64,000 bases of DNA from positions 1-64,000 of the forward strand of contig JAFXCN010000018.1 in assembly GCA_017521465.1 (NCBI GenBank). The letters are read 5' to 3'. The position numbers and the translations under genes are program-made. Shown piece by piece: positions 1-8,304 of this stretch. Source of the DNA: Clostridia bacterium (lineage in GTDB: Bacteria > Bacillota > Clostridia > TANB77 > UBA1234). Every line of letters begins with the position of its first letter. Position 1 is the first letter of the stretch. The notes beneath the pieces were generated by a model. The model was not told where the DNA came from and made no database searches. It saw only the letters and a list, made by a program, of their open reading frames with translations.

Positions 1-1
1 G

Positions 2-235
2 CCTACGCCGCCGGTTGTAACCCAGCCTCCGGTAGAGACGCCTACGCCGCCGGTTGTAACCCAGCCTCCGGTAGAGACGCCTACGCCGCCGGTTGTAACC
101 CAGCCTCCGGTAGAGACGCCTACGCCCCCGGTTGTAACCCAGCCTCCGGCAGAGACGCCTACGCCCCCGGTTGTAACCCAGCCTCCGGCAGAGACGCCTA
201 CGCCGCCGGTTGTAACCCAGCCCCCGGCTGTAACG
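2..235. repeat. 39-bp in-frame tandem repeat (6 units)
   Basis: Six consecutive 39-bp units start at 2, 41, 80, 119, 158 and 197, each encoding 13 residues (PTPPVVTQPPVET or with A for V). The first three are identical; units 4-5 carry ccg-to-ccc and gta-to-gca changes; the sixth diverges at its end. The array probably continues to the left of the window. Near-identity at DNA level points to recent expansion by slippage or recombination. Confidence 0.95.
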
Positions 236-556
236 CAGCCTCCCGCGGGGGCGACGACTACGCCACCCGTTGTAACACAACCTCCGGTGGTGACGGCATC
301 TCCTGTTGAAACAAACACCCCTGGTACGACAACTAATCCGGTGGTAACTCAGCCACCGGCAGTAACACAACCTCCGGCGATCAAACCACCTTCCGGTGGT
401 GAACAGACGGAAAATCAGGGTAATGTGACACAGCCTGGTAGCAATTCGAATGTGACACAGTCTGGTGCGACGACAACCGACGCACCGATAGTGACACAGC
501 CGCCAGCTGTAACAGCTGCTCCTGTAACTTCGAATCCTCCTAATATTTCAATTTAA
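2..556 (+). CDS. Pro/Thr/Val-rich repeat protein, C-terminal part
   Basis: The reading frame is open at the left window edge and ends at TAA 554-556, so only the last 184 residues are seen. They are almost entirely low-complexity: tandem copies of PTPPVVTQPPVET, then looser QPPA, TTTPPVVTQPP and VTASPVETN stretches, ending PPNISI. There is no LPxTG sorting signal and no C-terminal hydrophobic anchor, so if this is a surface protein it is anchored elsewhere or secreted. The repeat codons are much richer in G and C than the genes around it. Composition resembles the Thr/Pro linkers of the genes at 703 and 33348, which suggests an extracellular stalk. Function is unknown. Confidence 0.75.
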   Translation, partial: PTPPVVTQPPVETPTPPVVTQPPVETPTPPVVTQPPVETPTPPVVTQPPAETPTPPVVTQPPAETPTPPVVTQPPAVTQPPAGATTTPPVVTQPPVVTASPVETNTPGTTTNPVVTQPPAVTQPPAIKPPSGGEQTENQGNVTQPGSNSNVTQSGATTTDAPIVTQPPAVTAAPVTSNPPNISI

Positions 557-563
557 AAACCAG

Positions 564-599
564 CCAGCGTGAAATTAATTCACGCTGGTATTTTTTTTT
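564..599 (+). terminator. Rho-independent terminator
   Basis: A 10-bp perfect stem, CCAGCGTGAA with TTCACGCTGG, and a 5-nt loop are followed by TATTTTTTTTT. It lies 8 bp after the stop of the repeat protein. Confidence 0.93.
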
Positions 600-619
600 C
601 GCTATTAATTACAATGGTA

Positions 620-648
620 TTGTAAAATGTTTACATAAATGATATAAT
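620..648 (+). promoter_or_regulatory. Sigma-A-type promoter
   Basis: TTGTAA (620-625), 17-bp spacer and a perfect TATAAT (643-648) stand upstream of the gene at 703, just after the preceding terminator. Confidence 0.7.
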
Positions 649-702
649 GTTTCCGTATTGATAAGCAATAATATCTCGCCAAGGAATTGAGGAGGGAAGA
701 AT

Positions 703-1596
703 ATGTCTAGAAAATCAATTTTTACCAATGTTTTGATTGCTTTTTTGATTCTTGCTATTGTTGTGTTGTTAGCAATTATTGGATTTAATAATATTACGTC
801 TAAAAATAATTTGCCGCCTGCTGTAAATGTTACAAAAACTCCACAGAATGTTGACATCACGCAACCTACAAATAGACCTGAGATTCCTACCGCTAAACCG
901 ACAGCAACAACTACACCGTGGATTCCTGTAATTGTAACTAATACACCTCAAAGTGTAGCAACTACCACACCAGAACTCTGGTATATTGTTACTGTGACAC
1001 CTAATAATATTCCGGCAGTTACTGCAACTCCATTTGTTACTTCAACGCCTACTGTAGCACCCACTCCGATTGTGACCGTACCACCTACAAAAGCACCCAC
1101 TCCTGTGCCTACAGCGGTTGTAACTGAGGAGCCTCCGAAGTACACTAAGGAAGCACTGGAAGCTGCACGGCAGGAACTTTATAAGCTTACTGCTGGTGTT
1201 AATGAAATTCTGCCAGATTACAACGCTAGTAAGAAGTATGACTTGTACAATTACATTACAATTGATAAAGTTGAGCCAAATGAACTGTTTTTGATCTTAA
1301 AGGACATTTATATTAATACTATGGCACATTCACTTGATTTCCGGTTTGAATATGAAAATACCATTCAAGGACTTGAAATGACACTCAACAGTGCATATTG
1401 TCCTAATTGTGGTAAAGTGCAGTGTGTATATAAGCGTGAAAATGATGCAATGATGAAGCGACTCCTTGAAAGTGTAAGGAGTGAAGATGTAATGAATGCT
1501 AATATGCTTATGTTGAATTTTTTGTGTACGAATTCGTACATTTCAAATGATAATATTAATGAACGATTGATTATTTGTTGTCCGTGCAATAAGTAA
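703..1596 (+). CDS. Membrane-anchored Thr/Pro-linker protein with Cys-rich C-terminal domain
   Basis: 297 residues, start supported by GGAGGG just upstream. One membrane segment lies at about residues 9-29 near the N-terminus. Residues about 45-150 are a Thr/Pro/Val linker (TATTTP, VTVTP, APTP). The C-terminal domain (about 150-297) has CPNCG at 233-236, a Cys at 241 and a terminal CCPC at 292-295, which could form a metal site. It is a single-gene unit with its own promoter and terminator. Same architecture as the gene at 33348 (anchor, T/P stalk, globular end), though the end domains are not obviously alike. I do not recognise the family. Probable location: outer face of the membrane. Confidence 0.85.
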   Translation: MSRKSIFTNVLIAFLILAIVVLLAIIGFNNITSKNNLPPAVNVTKTPQNVDITQPTNRPEIPTAKPTATTTPWIPVIVTNTPQSVATTTPELWYIVTVTPNNIPAVTATPFVTSTPTVAPTPIVTVPPTKAPTPVPTAVVTEEPPKYTKEALEAARQELYKLTAGVNEILPDYNASKKYDLYNYITIDKVEPNELFLILKDIYINTMAHSLDFRFEYENTIQGLEMTLNSAYCPNCGKVQCVYKRENDAMMKRLLESVRSEDVMNANMLMLNFLCTNSYISNDNINERLIICCPCNK

Positions 1597-1601
1597 AATT
1601 G

Positions 1602-1633
1602 TATCCCTCATTTATATGAGGGATATTTTTTTG
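1602..1633 (+). terminator. Rho-independent terminator
   Basis: Stem TATCCCTCA/TGAGGGATA with a 6-nt loop, followed by eight T, directly after the gene ending at 1596. Confidence 0.93.
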
Positions 1634-1712
1634 AGAAAAATAATAAAAATATTGCTTTTAATTTTAATTATCGATAAAATAATTATAGTATATATTTAGG
1701 AGGATTTTACGA

Positions 1713-3278
1713 ATGAGAAGATTTAACAGATTTTTTCTAATATGGATTATGATTTTAATGTCTATTTCAACTGTTTTTGCAACAGAAAACAGATATCAAT
1801 TAGTGCGAGAAATGACATATAAAAATACTAGCAAAATAACTTCAAAAAATGGATTTGTTGAAGTTATGATTGGCACAAAGGATACTGTTCAATATCAAAA
1901 AGATGGTGATATTATTATAAATCCAGCACCGGATGAAATAAGGAAAGATGAGTTCGGAAATATATTTGCATATTATGATATGAGTGATTTAAGACCTGGA
2001 AATGAATTTAGAATTAGAATACAAAGAACATTTGATTTAGAAAAATTTGAAAGAGAAATATCTGTAAGAACGAATGCTGAAATTACTGATGAAAATATGA
2101 TTTATTTAGAACCACAAAAAAATATTGATTCAGATGATGCAGATATAGTTGCTAAAGCAAAAGAACTTACATATGAAATTTCAAGTGATTATAAAAAAGC
2201 TCTTGCTCTATTTGAATTTGTAAATACAGAAATGGAATATACAACGAATGAAGCATATGCTAATAAAGGTGCTATTTCTGCATTAGAAAATAAAAAAGGT
2301 GTTTGTGAAGAGTTTACTACTTTATACGTTGCTCTTTGCAGAGCAATAGGAATACCAGCTAGAGCTGTTGAAGGATATAAGTTTGAAGAAATTTCAGAAG
2401 AAGATGAATATGGCACAATAACAACTGAATATAAGTTGATAAATCATGTATGGGCAGAAATTTATTTAGAAGAACATGGTTGGCTTCCAGTAGAGCCTAC
2501 TGTAATTTATGCACCACAAGGTACTAGAATAGCGTATACAGAAGCTTTTTGTAAGATTGAAGGGATAGAATATATTGCCACTGGAATATATAATGCTGAA
2601 GAATCTAGTAGAACAATGAGAAAGTATATTGAAGAAACAGCTTACGTGGAAGCTTTAACAAAAGTACCAGATGTATTACCAGAGCCACATGAATTTTCAG
2701 ACATTACAGAGAAGTATGCATGGAGTGAAGATGCAATAAATACATTGTATGATTTAAATATAGTTAAAGGCTATACAGAAGATGAATTTGGACCTGAAAG
2801 AAATATTTCAAGAATTGAATTTATTACGATGTTTTCTAGAACTTTAAGCCAAATGGGATATTTTGCACCTCAAGGTGGTCAAGTATATTACCATATGGAT
2901 TATGATCAAACACACTGGTCTAAAGAAGAATATGATTTCTTAATGAGATGCTATCATGCTGTTGATCCACAAGATTTAGCGAGCATGGGGTATTATAATA
3001 TAGCAAATGTATTTGGCTCAACATTAAATATGAACAAATCAATAACAAGAGAAGAAGTAGTAGCTCTTATGGATGCTTTCTTAAAATATGAAGGAACCGG
3101 TGTAGATTTTACAGATATAGCGAAAAGTAGTTTTAAACAAAGTATTATAAAAGCTTATGAAAGTGGATTAATAAATGGCTATCCAGATGGTACGTTTAGA
3201 CCAGACAATCCAATTACTAGAGCAGAAATGGCAGTTATTTTAAATAGATATATTGGCGAATATGAATATGTAATATAA
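1713..3278 (+). CDS. Secreted transglutaminase-like protein with SLH domains
   Basis: 521 residues with a signal peptide (about 1-23, ending STVFA). The transglutaminase-like core runs about 150-265: Cys198 in KGVCEEF, His245 in INHVWAE, and Glu261 in WLPVEPT where the family usually has Asp. C-terminal S-layer homology segments begin near residue 330 (FSDITEKYAWSEDAI) and near 460 (FTDIAKSSFKQ), with the typical GYPDGTFRPDNPITRAEMA. SLH domains hold proteins to secondary cell-wall polymers, so this is likely a cell-wall-bound protease-like or crosslinking enzyme; substrate unknown. AGGAGG precedes the ATG. The HAD gene follows after 10 bp, so the two may be co-transcribed. Confidence 0.9.
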   Translation: MRRFNRFFLIWIMILMSISTVFATENRYQLVREMTYKNTSKITSKNGFVEVMIGTKDTVQYQKDGDIIINPAPDEIRKDEFGNIFAYYDMSDLRPGNEFRIRIQRTFDLEKFEREISVRTNAEITDENMIYLEPQKNIDSDDADIVAKAKELTYEISSDYKKALALFEFVNTEMEYTTNEAYANKGAISALENKKGVCEEFTTLYVALCRAIGIPARAVEGYKFEEISEEDEYGTITTEYKLINHVWAEIYLEEHGWLPVEPTVIYAPQGTRIAYTEAFCKIEGIEYIATGIYNAEESSRTMRKYIEETAYVEALTKVPDVLPEPHEFSDITEKYAWSEDAINTLYDLNIVKGYTEDEFGPERNISRIEFITMFSRTLSQMGYFAPQGGQVYYHMDYDQTHWSKEEYDFLMRCYHAVDPQDLASMGYYNIANVFGSTLNMNKSITREEVVALMDAFLKYEGTGVDFTDIAKSSFKQSIIKAYESGLINGYPDGTFRPDNPITRAEMAVILNRYIGEYEYVI

Positions 3279-3288
3279 AGGTGGAGAG

Positions 3289-4152
3289 ATGTATAAATTA
3301 ATTGCTATTGATATAGATGGAACATTATTAAATTCTAAAAGCGAACTTACAGAAAGAACGATAGAAGTTTTAAAAAAAGCTAGTGAAAAAGGAATTTATA
3401 TAGTGCTTACATCTGGTAGAATGAGTAGTGTAGTAAATGATTTTTGTAAAAAAATTGGTGCAGATAAATATTTGATTGCAGAAAATGGCGCGTCAATAGT
3501 TGATATGCAAAATGGAGAAATAATTTATAAAAGATACATTCCTAAAAATATTGTGCTAGATATAGTAGATATTTGTGAAGAAAACAATATTTATTACATG
3601 GTTTATACAAATAAAGAATTAATAGTAAAAAATCTTAAACATATGGCATTATTCTTTTATAAACAAAACTATAATCCTAATGCAAGACTTGAGACACATA
3701 TAGCAGGACGTTCATATATAGAAAGTCTAGAAGATGATTTTACAAAAATAATGATTTGTGATGAGGATAGATCAGTGTATAATTCAATTGTTAATAAGCT
3801 TAATAAGATTGAATCAATAGATGTTACAACTATTCCTCATGTATCAACTAAAGTGTTAAATGTAGGTACAGAACAAACAACAATTTCATATATTTATGCT
3901 GATATTGCAGCTAAAAATACTAATAAATGGTCTGCAATAGAAGTGTTGATGAATATGCTAGATATAAAATCTGAAGAAGTAATTGCAATTGGTGATAATA
4001 TAAATGATATTCAAATGATAAAAAATGCCGGTCTTGGTGTTGTGATGTCAAATGGTTCTCCAGTTGTAAAAGAAATTGCAAAAGAAATTGCTCCAAGTAA
4101 TGATGAAGACGGAGTAGCATATATAGTAGAAAAAAATACACTGTGTGATTAA
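3289..4152 (+). CDS. Cof-type HAD-superfamily hydrolase
   Basis: 287 residues. Motif I is IDIDGTLLNS near the N-terminus, motif II is LTSGR, and motif IV is AIGDNINDIQMI near the C-terminus, with a large alpha/beta cap between, as in the Cof/YwpJ class. These are Mg-dependent phosphatases of sugar phosphates, flavin or PLP precursors; the substrate cannot be read from sequence. A GGTGGAG ribosome site sits in the 10-bp gap after the transglutaminase gene. The stop codon lies in the loop of the terminator that follows. Confidence 0.92.
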   Translation: MYKLIAIDIDGTLLNSKSELTERTIEVLKKASEKGIYIVLTSGRMSSVVNDFCKKIGADKYLIAENGASIVDMQNGEIIYKRYIPKNIVLDIVDICEENNIYYMVYTNKELIVKNLKHMALFFYKQNYNPNARLETHIAGRSYIESLEDDFTKIMICDEDRSVYNSIVNKLNKIESIDVTTIPHVSTKVLNVGTEQTTISYIYADIAAKNTNKWSAIEVLMNMLDIKSEEVIAIGDNINDIQMIKNAGLGVVMSNGSPVVKEIAKEIAPSNDEDGVAYIVEKNTLCD

Positions 4153-4171
4153 TTTCACACAGTGATTTTTT
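4139..4171 (+). terminator. Terminator, possibly bidirectional, overlapping the stop codon
   Basis: Stem CACTGTGTGA/TCACACAGTG with the loop containing the HAD gene stop, then TTTTTT. It also lies at the 3' side of the convergent rubrerythrin gene. Confidence 0.88.
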
Positions 4172-4181
4172 AACGAGTTTT

Positions 4182-4715
4182 TTAATAATTTGTAGCTTGA
4201 ATCTCAAAATATGATTGAGGATGAGAGCATACTGGGCAAGCATTTGGTGCATCAGCGCCAATATGAACGTGTCCACAATTTCTACATACCCAAACGACAT
4301 CGCTTGTACGATTAAATACTTTCTTTTCGCGTAAGTTATTTAATAAAGTTTTATATCTTTCTTCATGAAGTTTCTCTATATGTGCAATTCCTCTAAATTT
4401 TTCAGCAATTTCAGTAAAGCCTTCTTGATCTGCAGTAATTGCAAATTTTTTGTACATGTTTGTCCATTCTTCATTTTCACCATTTGCAGCAGCTTCAAGA
4501 TTTTGTTCAGTTGTTCCAATGCCGCCTAAATATTTTAAATGAATTTTTGCATGCTCTTTTTCATTTTCTGCTGTTTCTAAAAATATATTAGCAATTTGTT
4601 CATAACCTTCTTTTTTAGCAACACTTGCAAAGTAAGTATATTTATTTCTTGCTTGAGATTCTCCTGCAAAAGCCATCATTAAATTTTTTTCTGTTTCTGA
4701 TCCTTTAAGTTCCAT
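4182..4715 (-). CDS. rbr: Rubrerythrin
   Basis: 177 residues. The ferritin-like diiron four-helix domain (about 1-135) carries the Glu/His ligands in [23 protein letters not shown] and [11 protein letters not shown]-terminal rubredoxin domain has two Cys pairs, CRNCG and CPVC. Rubrerythrins reduce hydrogen peroxide in the cytoplasm of anaerobes, taking electrons through the rubredoxin iron. Start ATG has GGAGG upstream. It stands alone with its own promoter, as expected for an oxidative-stress gene; no PerR-type operator could be identified by eye. Confidence 0.97.
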   Translation of the reverse strand: MELKGSETEKNLMMAFAGESQARNKYTYFASVAKKEGYEQIANIFLETAENEKEHAKIHLKYLGGIGTTEQNLEAAANGENEEWTNMYKKFAITADQEGFTEIAEKFRGIAHIEKLHEERYKTLLNNLREKKVFNRTSDVVWVCRNCGHVHIGADAPNACPVCSHPQSYFEIQATNY

Positions 4716-4739
4716 AAGCCAAACCTCCTTACGGATAGT

Positions 4740-4768
4740 ATTATATCACATTTTTCAAATTATGTATA
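4740..4768 (-). promoter_or_regulatory. Promoter of rubrerythrin gene
   Basis: Reading the minus strand: TATACA (4768-4763), 17-bp spacer, perfect TATAAT (4745-4740). Confidence 0.65.
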
Positions 4769-4812
4769 TATTTGGAAGCTAATTAATATAATTTACTATT
4801 AGGAGGTAGATT

Positions 4813-5184
4813 ATGGAAGAGAAAAATAATAATTTTGTGAGTATTTTAAAAGGTGTTATAATAGCTTATATTATAACTATGATATTAATTGTGGCATATT
4901 CTATGATACTTGCGTATACAAATGTGCCTGAGTCAACAATACCTATATGCGTAGTTGTAATTTCAATAATTAGCATAATGTTATCTAGTTCAATAACGTT
5001 AAAAAAGATAAAAGAAAAAGGTTTAATAAATGGTGCGATAATCGGTGCAATATATTTAATAACAATTTATATTTTAAGTAGCATATTTGTAGTTGGATTT
5101 AGTATAAATACATTTTCGATAGTCATGTTGTTTTTTTCTATCTTAGCTGGGATAATAGGAGGAATAGTTGGTGTCAATTTATGA
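4813..5184 (+). CDS. Small membrane protein, TIGR04086-like
   Basis: 123 residues with four hydrophobic segments (about 10-35, 42-60, 72-95, 100-121). The pattern IIAYIITMILIVAYSMIL and a Gly-rich last helix (ILAGIIGGIVGVNL) match the clostridial TIGR04086/YrzE-like membrane family, whose function is unknown. AGGAGG is well placed before the ATG. It lies between rubrerythrin (divergent) and an HD hydrolase with a separate start region. Confidence 0.8.
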   Translation: MEEKNNNFVSILKGVIIAYIITMILIVAYSMILAYTNVPESTIPICVVVISIISIMLSSSITLKKIKEKGLINGAIIGAIYLITIYILSSIFVVGFSINTFSIVMLFFSILAGIIGGIVGVNL

Positions 5185-5246
5185 TTGAATAAATATTTTA
5201 AATGTGTTATAAAATATTATATACATTAGAAAAAAGGAGAAGAAGA

Positions 5247-5909
5247 ATGTTAAAAGTAGAAGATTTAAAAAAGGATGAAGAGATTCAAATATTGATAAAA
5301 AAAGCAGATAAACAAATGGAAGAGATAGGATATACAGAACATGGCGAAAGACATATTGCTGTTACTTCAAAAATAGCAGGAGAAATATTAGAAGCGTTTG
5401 GTTATTCTGAAAGAGAAATAGAACTTGCTAAAATTGCAGGATATCTACATGATATAGGAAATGCTGTAAACAGAGTTGACCATGCACACACAGGAGCATT
5501 ATTTGCATATCAACTATTAAAAGATAGGGGAATGAGCATAGAAGATGCAGCATCAATAATGATGGCAATAGGAAATCATGATGAAAGCACAGGAAATGCA
5601 GTGAGCCCAATATCAGCGGCTTTAATACTTGCAGACAAATCAGATGTACATAGATCAAGAGTTAGAAAAGGAAATGAAGCATCTAGATTTGATATACATG
5701 ATAGAGTAAACTATGCTGTAGAAGAATCAAAAGTAGTAGTTGATAAGGAAAATAGAAAAGTAATATTAAAATTAAAAATAGATACAAAAATCTGTCCAGT
5801 AATAAAATACTTCGAAATATTCTTAGACAGAATGTTATTAAGTAAAAGAGCGGCACATTATTTAGATGTATGGTTCGAATTAGAAATAAACGGTGCAACG
5901 CTGCTGTAA
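5247..5909 (+). CDS. HD-domain phosphohydrolase
   Basis: 220 residues from ATG 5247, chosen because AAGGAGAAG precedes it; an upstream in-frame ATG at 5202 has no ribosome site. The HD signature is complete: H in HGERHIAVTS, HD in GYLHDIGNAV, then NHD and a final D in ALILADKSDVHRSR. HD proteins are metal-dependent phosphohydrolases of nucleotides or related compounds; this one is not a ppGpp synthetase as it lacks other domains. The tail (150-220) is a small beta-rich region. The exact substrate is unknown. Confidence 0.88.
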   Translation: MLKVEDLKKDEEIQILIKKADKQMEEIGYTEHGERHIAVTSKIAGEILEAFGYSEREIELAKIAGYLHDIGNAVNRVDHAHTGALFAYQLLKDRGMSIEDAASIMMAIGNHDESTGNAVSPISAALILADKSDVHRSRVRKGNEASRFDIHDRVNYAVEESKVVVDKENRKVILKLKIDTKICPVIKYFEIFLDRMLLSKRAAHYLDVWFELEINGATLL

Positions 5910-5924
5910 GCAGAGTGAAGAACT

Positions 5925-6060
5925 AATAGTGAAAAGTGAATAGTTTTTCTGCCCAAGGCGAAAAGGCGAAGCCACGGCTTCACAGCGAAGATGTGTAACG
6001 GACGACCTGGGCAAAAAACAGTAATGATAAAACAAATAGTGAAGAGTGAAGGGTGAATAG
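5925..6060. repeat. GC-rich hairpin element flanked by GTGAATAGT-type repeats
   Basis: The non-coding gap after the HD gene holds a central element, 5951-6012, whose ends pair (GCCCAAGG with CCTGGGC, one bulged A) and which contains an inner hairpin GAAGCC-AC-GGCTTC. It is flanked by the related direct repeats AATAGTGAAAAGTGAATAG (5925-5943) and AATAGTGAAGAGTGAA (6035-6050). The end GACCTGGGCAAAAA recurs at 16595. Similar GTGAATAGTGAAGAG strings occur at about 23871 and 25267. Confidence 0.7.
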
Positions 6061-6077
6061 TAAGAGCTGTAAGAAAA

Positions 6078-6109
6078 AAGAACACGGGAAACTCCGTGTT
6101 CTTTTTTTT
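6078..6109 (-). terminator. Terminator of tyrS, bidirectional
   Basis: Stem AAGAACACGG/CCGTGTTCTT with a 6-nt loop; T-runs follow on both strands (TTTTTTT on plus, TTTTTTC on minus). Outside it, AGAGCTGT (6063-6070) pairs with ACAGCTCT in the last codons of tyrS, so the hairpin can extend into the gene. Confidence 0.85.
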
Positions 6110-7310
6110 ACAGCTCTACCTTATGGAATGTTTTCTTTCCTTTTTTAACTACTATGTAATCATTTATTTCATTTATCATATAGTTTGTGTCTGTTATTTT
6201 TTCATCATCTATGCTGATTCCGCCTTGTTCGATTAGTATTCTTGCTTGTCCTTTTGATGGTGCAAGTTTTGTTTGTACAAGTAAATCTGTTATTGAGATA
6301 GGTAATGATTCGATTTTTGTAGTTGGCATACTTGCAATGTCTCCAGCTCCACCAAATAGAGCTTCAGCTGCAGATTTTGCTTTTTCAGCTTCTTCTTCAC
6401 CATGTACGATTTTTGTTATTTCATATGCCAATATTTTTTTAGCTTCGTTAATTTGTTCACCTTCTACATCGCATAGTCTATTGATTTCTTCAACAGGTAG
6501 GTAAGTAAGTAGGCACATTGTGTTTTTAACGTCAGCATCAGCAACATTTCTAAAGTATTGATAAAATTCGTATGGTGATGTTTTTTCAGGATCTAACCAT
6601 AAAGCTCCTTTTGCAGTTTTACCCATTTTTGTTCCTTCTGATGTTAATAGAAGTTTGAATGTAAGACCAAAAGCTGTAGCACGTTCTTTTCTACGAATCA
6701 AATCAGCACCTGCTAAAATATTTGACCATTGGTCATTTCCGCCAATTTCTAAACTACAATTATATTTTTTATATAATACTAAAAAGTCATATGCTTGCAT
6801 TAACATGTAGTTAAATTCTAAGAATGATAAACCTTTTTCAAGTCTTTTTTTGTAACAATCTGCAGTAAGCATTTGGTTTACAGAGAAGTATGCACCAATA
6901 TCTCTTATGAAATTGATGTAATTTAAATCTAATAACCAATCTCCATTATTTACTATTACAGCAGCATTATCGCCTTCAAAGCTAACGAATTTTGAAAGTT
7001 GTTTTTTGAAGCATTCTACGTTGTGATCAATTGTTTCTTTTGTCATCATAGAACGCATATCAGTTCTTCCAGAAGGGTCACCAATCATTGCTGTTCCACC
7101 ACCAATTAATATAATTGGTCTATGTCCAGCTTTTTGCATATGAGACGCAACCATTGCTGAAACGAAGTGACCTATATGTAAGCTATCAGCTGTTGGATCA
7201 AATCCAATATAAAAATTTACTTTTTCTTTTTCAAACCATTCTTTTAATCCGTCGTGGGTTACTTGTTCAATGTAACCTCTTTCTTCTAATATGTCGTATA
7301 CATTTCTCAT
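6108..7310 (-). CDS. tyrS: Tyrosyl-tRNA synthetase
   Basis: 400 residues from the ATG at 7310-7308, preceded by AAGGAG with 8-bp spacing; an in-frame GTG nine bases upstream overlaps that ribosome site and is rejected. Class I signatures: HIGHFV near residue 45 and KMGKTAKG (KMSKS loop) near 225. A C-terminal S4 RNA-binding domain (about 335-400) includes [13 protein letters not shown]. It charges tRNA-Tyr with tyrosine in the cytoplasm. No T-box leader is visible: only 68 bp separate it from the upstream gene, and those hold a terminator. Confidence 0.98.
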   Translation of the reverse strand: MRNVYDILEERGYIEQVTHDGLKEWFEKEKVNFYIGFDPTADSLHIGHFVSAMVASHMQKAGHRPIILIGGGTAMIGDPSGRTDMRSMMTKETIDHNVECFKKQLSKFVSFEGDNAAVIVNNGDWLLDLNYINFIRDIGAYFSVNQMLTADCYKKRLEKGLSFLEFNYMLMQAYDFLVLYKKYNCSLEIGGNDQWSNILAGADLIRRKERATAFGLTFKLLLTSEGTKMGKTAKGALWLDPEKTSPYEFYQYFRNVADADVKNTMCLLTYLPVEEINRLCDVEGEQINEAKKILAYEITKIVHGEEEAEKAKSAAEALFGGAGDIASMPTTKIESLPISITDLLVQTKLAPSKGQARILIEQGGISIDDEKITDTNYMINEINDYIVVKKGKKTFHKVEL

Positions 7311-7331
7311 AAAATTCACTCCTTAATATAT

Positions 7332-7354
7332 AAAAAAGGCGGTATAAAACCGCC
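7332..7354 (-). terminator. Terminator of the zinc-ribbon gene
   Basis: Minus strand: stem GGCGGT/ACCGCC with a 5-nt loop followed by TTTTTT. It separates the gene at 7379-7645 from tyrS. Confidence 0.88.
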
Positions 7355-7378
7355 CTAAATTTTACTTAATATAAATAA

Positions 7379-7645
7379 TTAATAAGGCATGTTATAATAC
7401 TCATCAGTTTCAGCTGTTGGCGCCTCAATATAATTATTTTCAATCATATAATTTTGAATTATTGATGGAGACAAACCTGTAACAGATGATATTTGTTTAA
7501 TTGATGAACAGTTAGAATATTCACTTTCTTCAAAATAATTCTTTAATACAGTTTTTCCATAATTTAACTTGTTAGAACATGAAGAACAAAGGTTAGAATT
7601 AGAAGATATAAATTCTCCACAATTTATACATTTTTTTAATTCCAT
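7379..7645 (-). CDS. Small zinc-ribbon/HTH protein, YvyF-like
   Basis: 88 residues from ATG 7645-7643, with GGGGG about 7 bp upstream (an ATG 18 bases further up overlaps this site). N-terminal zinc ribbon CINCG and CSSCSNKL; then a helical part ISSVTGLSPSIIQNYMIENNYI that fits a MerR/YvyF-like helix-turn-helix. YvyF-type proteins have this layout and are found in flagellar operons of other Firmicutes, but no flagellar gene is nearby. Likely a small regulator; target unknown. Confidence 0.75.
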   Translation of the reverse strand: MELKKCINCGEFISSNSNLCSSCSNKLNYGKTVLKNYFEESEYSNCSSIKQISSVTGLSPSIIQNYMIENNYIEAPTAETDEYYNMPY

Positions 7646-7686
7646 AATAATACCCCCAAACACAAAATACTAACTTTTATGCTTGC

Positions 7687-7714
7687 ATTATATCATAAGT
7701 ATAAAAAAATTCAA
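7687..7714 (-). promoter_or_regulatory. Promoter of the zinc-ribbon gene
   Basis: Minus strand: TTGAAT (7714-7709), 16-bp spacer, TATAAT (7692-7687). Confidence 0.6.
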
Positions 7715-7758
7715 ATAGAAAATGCCAAAATTTTGCGGAAAATAACATATAAATGGTA

Positions 7759-7788
7759 TTTGACTTTTTATATAGAAATTGATATATT
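7759..7788 (+). promoter_or_regulatory. Promoter upstream of yqeG
   Basis: TTGACT (7759-7764), 18-bp spacer, TATATT (7783-7788), 25 bp before the yqeG start. Confidence 0.55.
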
Positions 7789-7813
7789 GGATAGTGGAAA
7801 ATAGGGGGATTTT

Positions 7814-8299
7814 ATGAAAAAATTATTACCGATTTTAAGATATAGAGGTGTAGAACACATTGAGTTTGAAAAATTAGATAGACATAATGTGAAAGGAATT
7901 TTGCTTGATGTTGATAATACACTTATTGATTATCACAAAAATCTTTCAGACAAAATTGTGAAATGGGTGCAGGAAGCTAAAAATAAAGGATTTAAAATCT
8001 GTATTTTATCAAATTCTAATAAAGAAGAAAAAATAAAAAAAGTAGCAGATGCACTTGAAATTAAATATATTATGTTTGCTCGTAAACCATTGCAGGCTGG
8101 ATTTAAAAAAGCTATAAATTTGTTAGAATTAAAACCTGAAAATATAGCAATGATTGGTGATCAAGTTTTTACTGATGTTTTGGGAGCAAATATTGCCAAT
8201 ATGGTTTCGGTATATGTTGATCCAATAGATAGAAAAGAGTATTGGTATACTAGCTGGAAAAGACCGATTGAAGATTTTATTTTAAGGAAAGTTAGGTAA
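7814..8299 (+). CDS. yqeG: YqeG family HAD-IIIA phosphatase
   Basis: 161 residues, the usual YqeG length. Motif I is LLDVDNTLI near residue 35, motif II ILSNS near 70, a conserved Lys in RKPLQAGF near 95, and motif IV IGDQVFTDVLGAN near 117. The start LPILRYRGVEHI is typical. YqeG is a conserved Firmicutes phosphatase without a settled substrate; in Bacillus it stands with yqeH and aroE, but here it heads a run with a prepilin peptidase (5-bp gap), M24 peptidase and FemAB-like gene. Confidence 0.93.
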   Translation: MKKLLPILRYRGVEHIEFEKLDRHNVKGILLDVDNTLIDYHKNLSDKIVKWVQEAKNKGFKICILSNSNKEEKIKKVADALEIKYIMFARKPLQAGFKKAINLLELKPENIAMIGDQVFTDVLGANIANMVSVYVDPIDRKEYWYTSWKRPIEDFILRKVR

Positions 8300-8304
8300 G
8301 GAAA

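Noticed and set aside
7320-7378. T-box leader of tyrS
   Set aside because: The gap is too short and contains only a terminator; no specifier stem or TGGNACC box is present.
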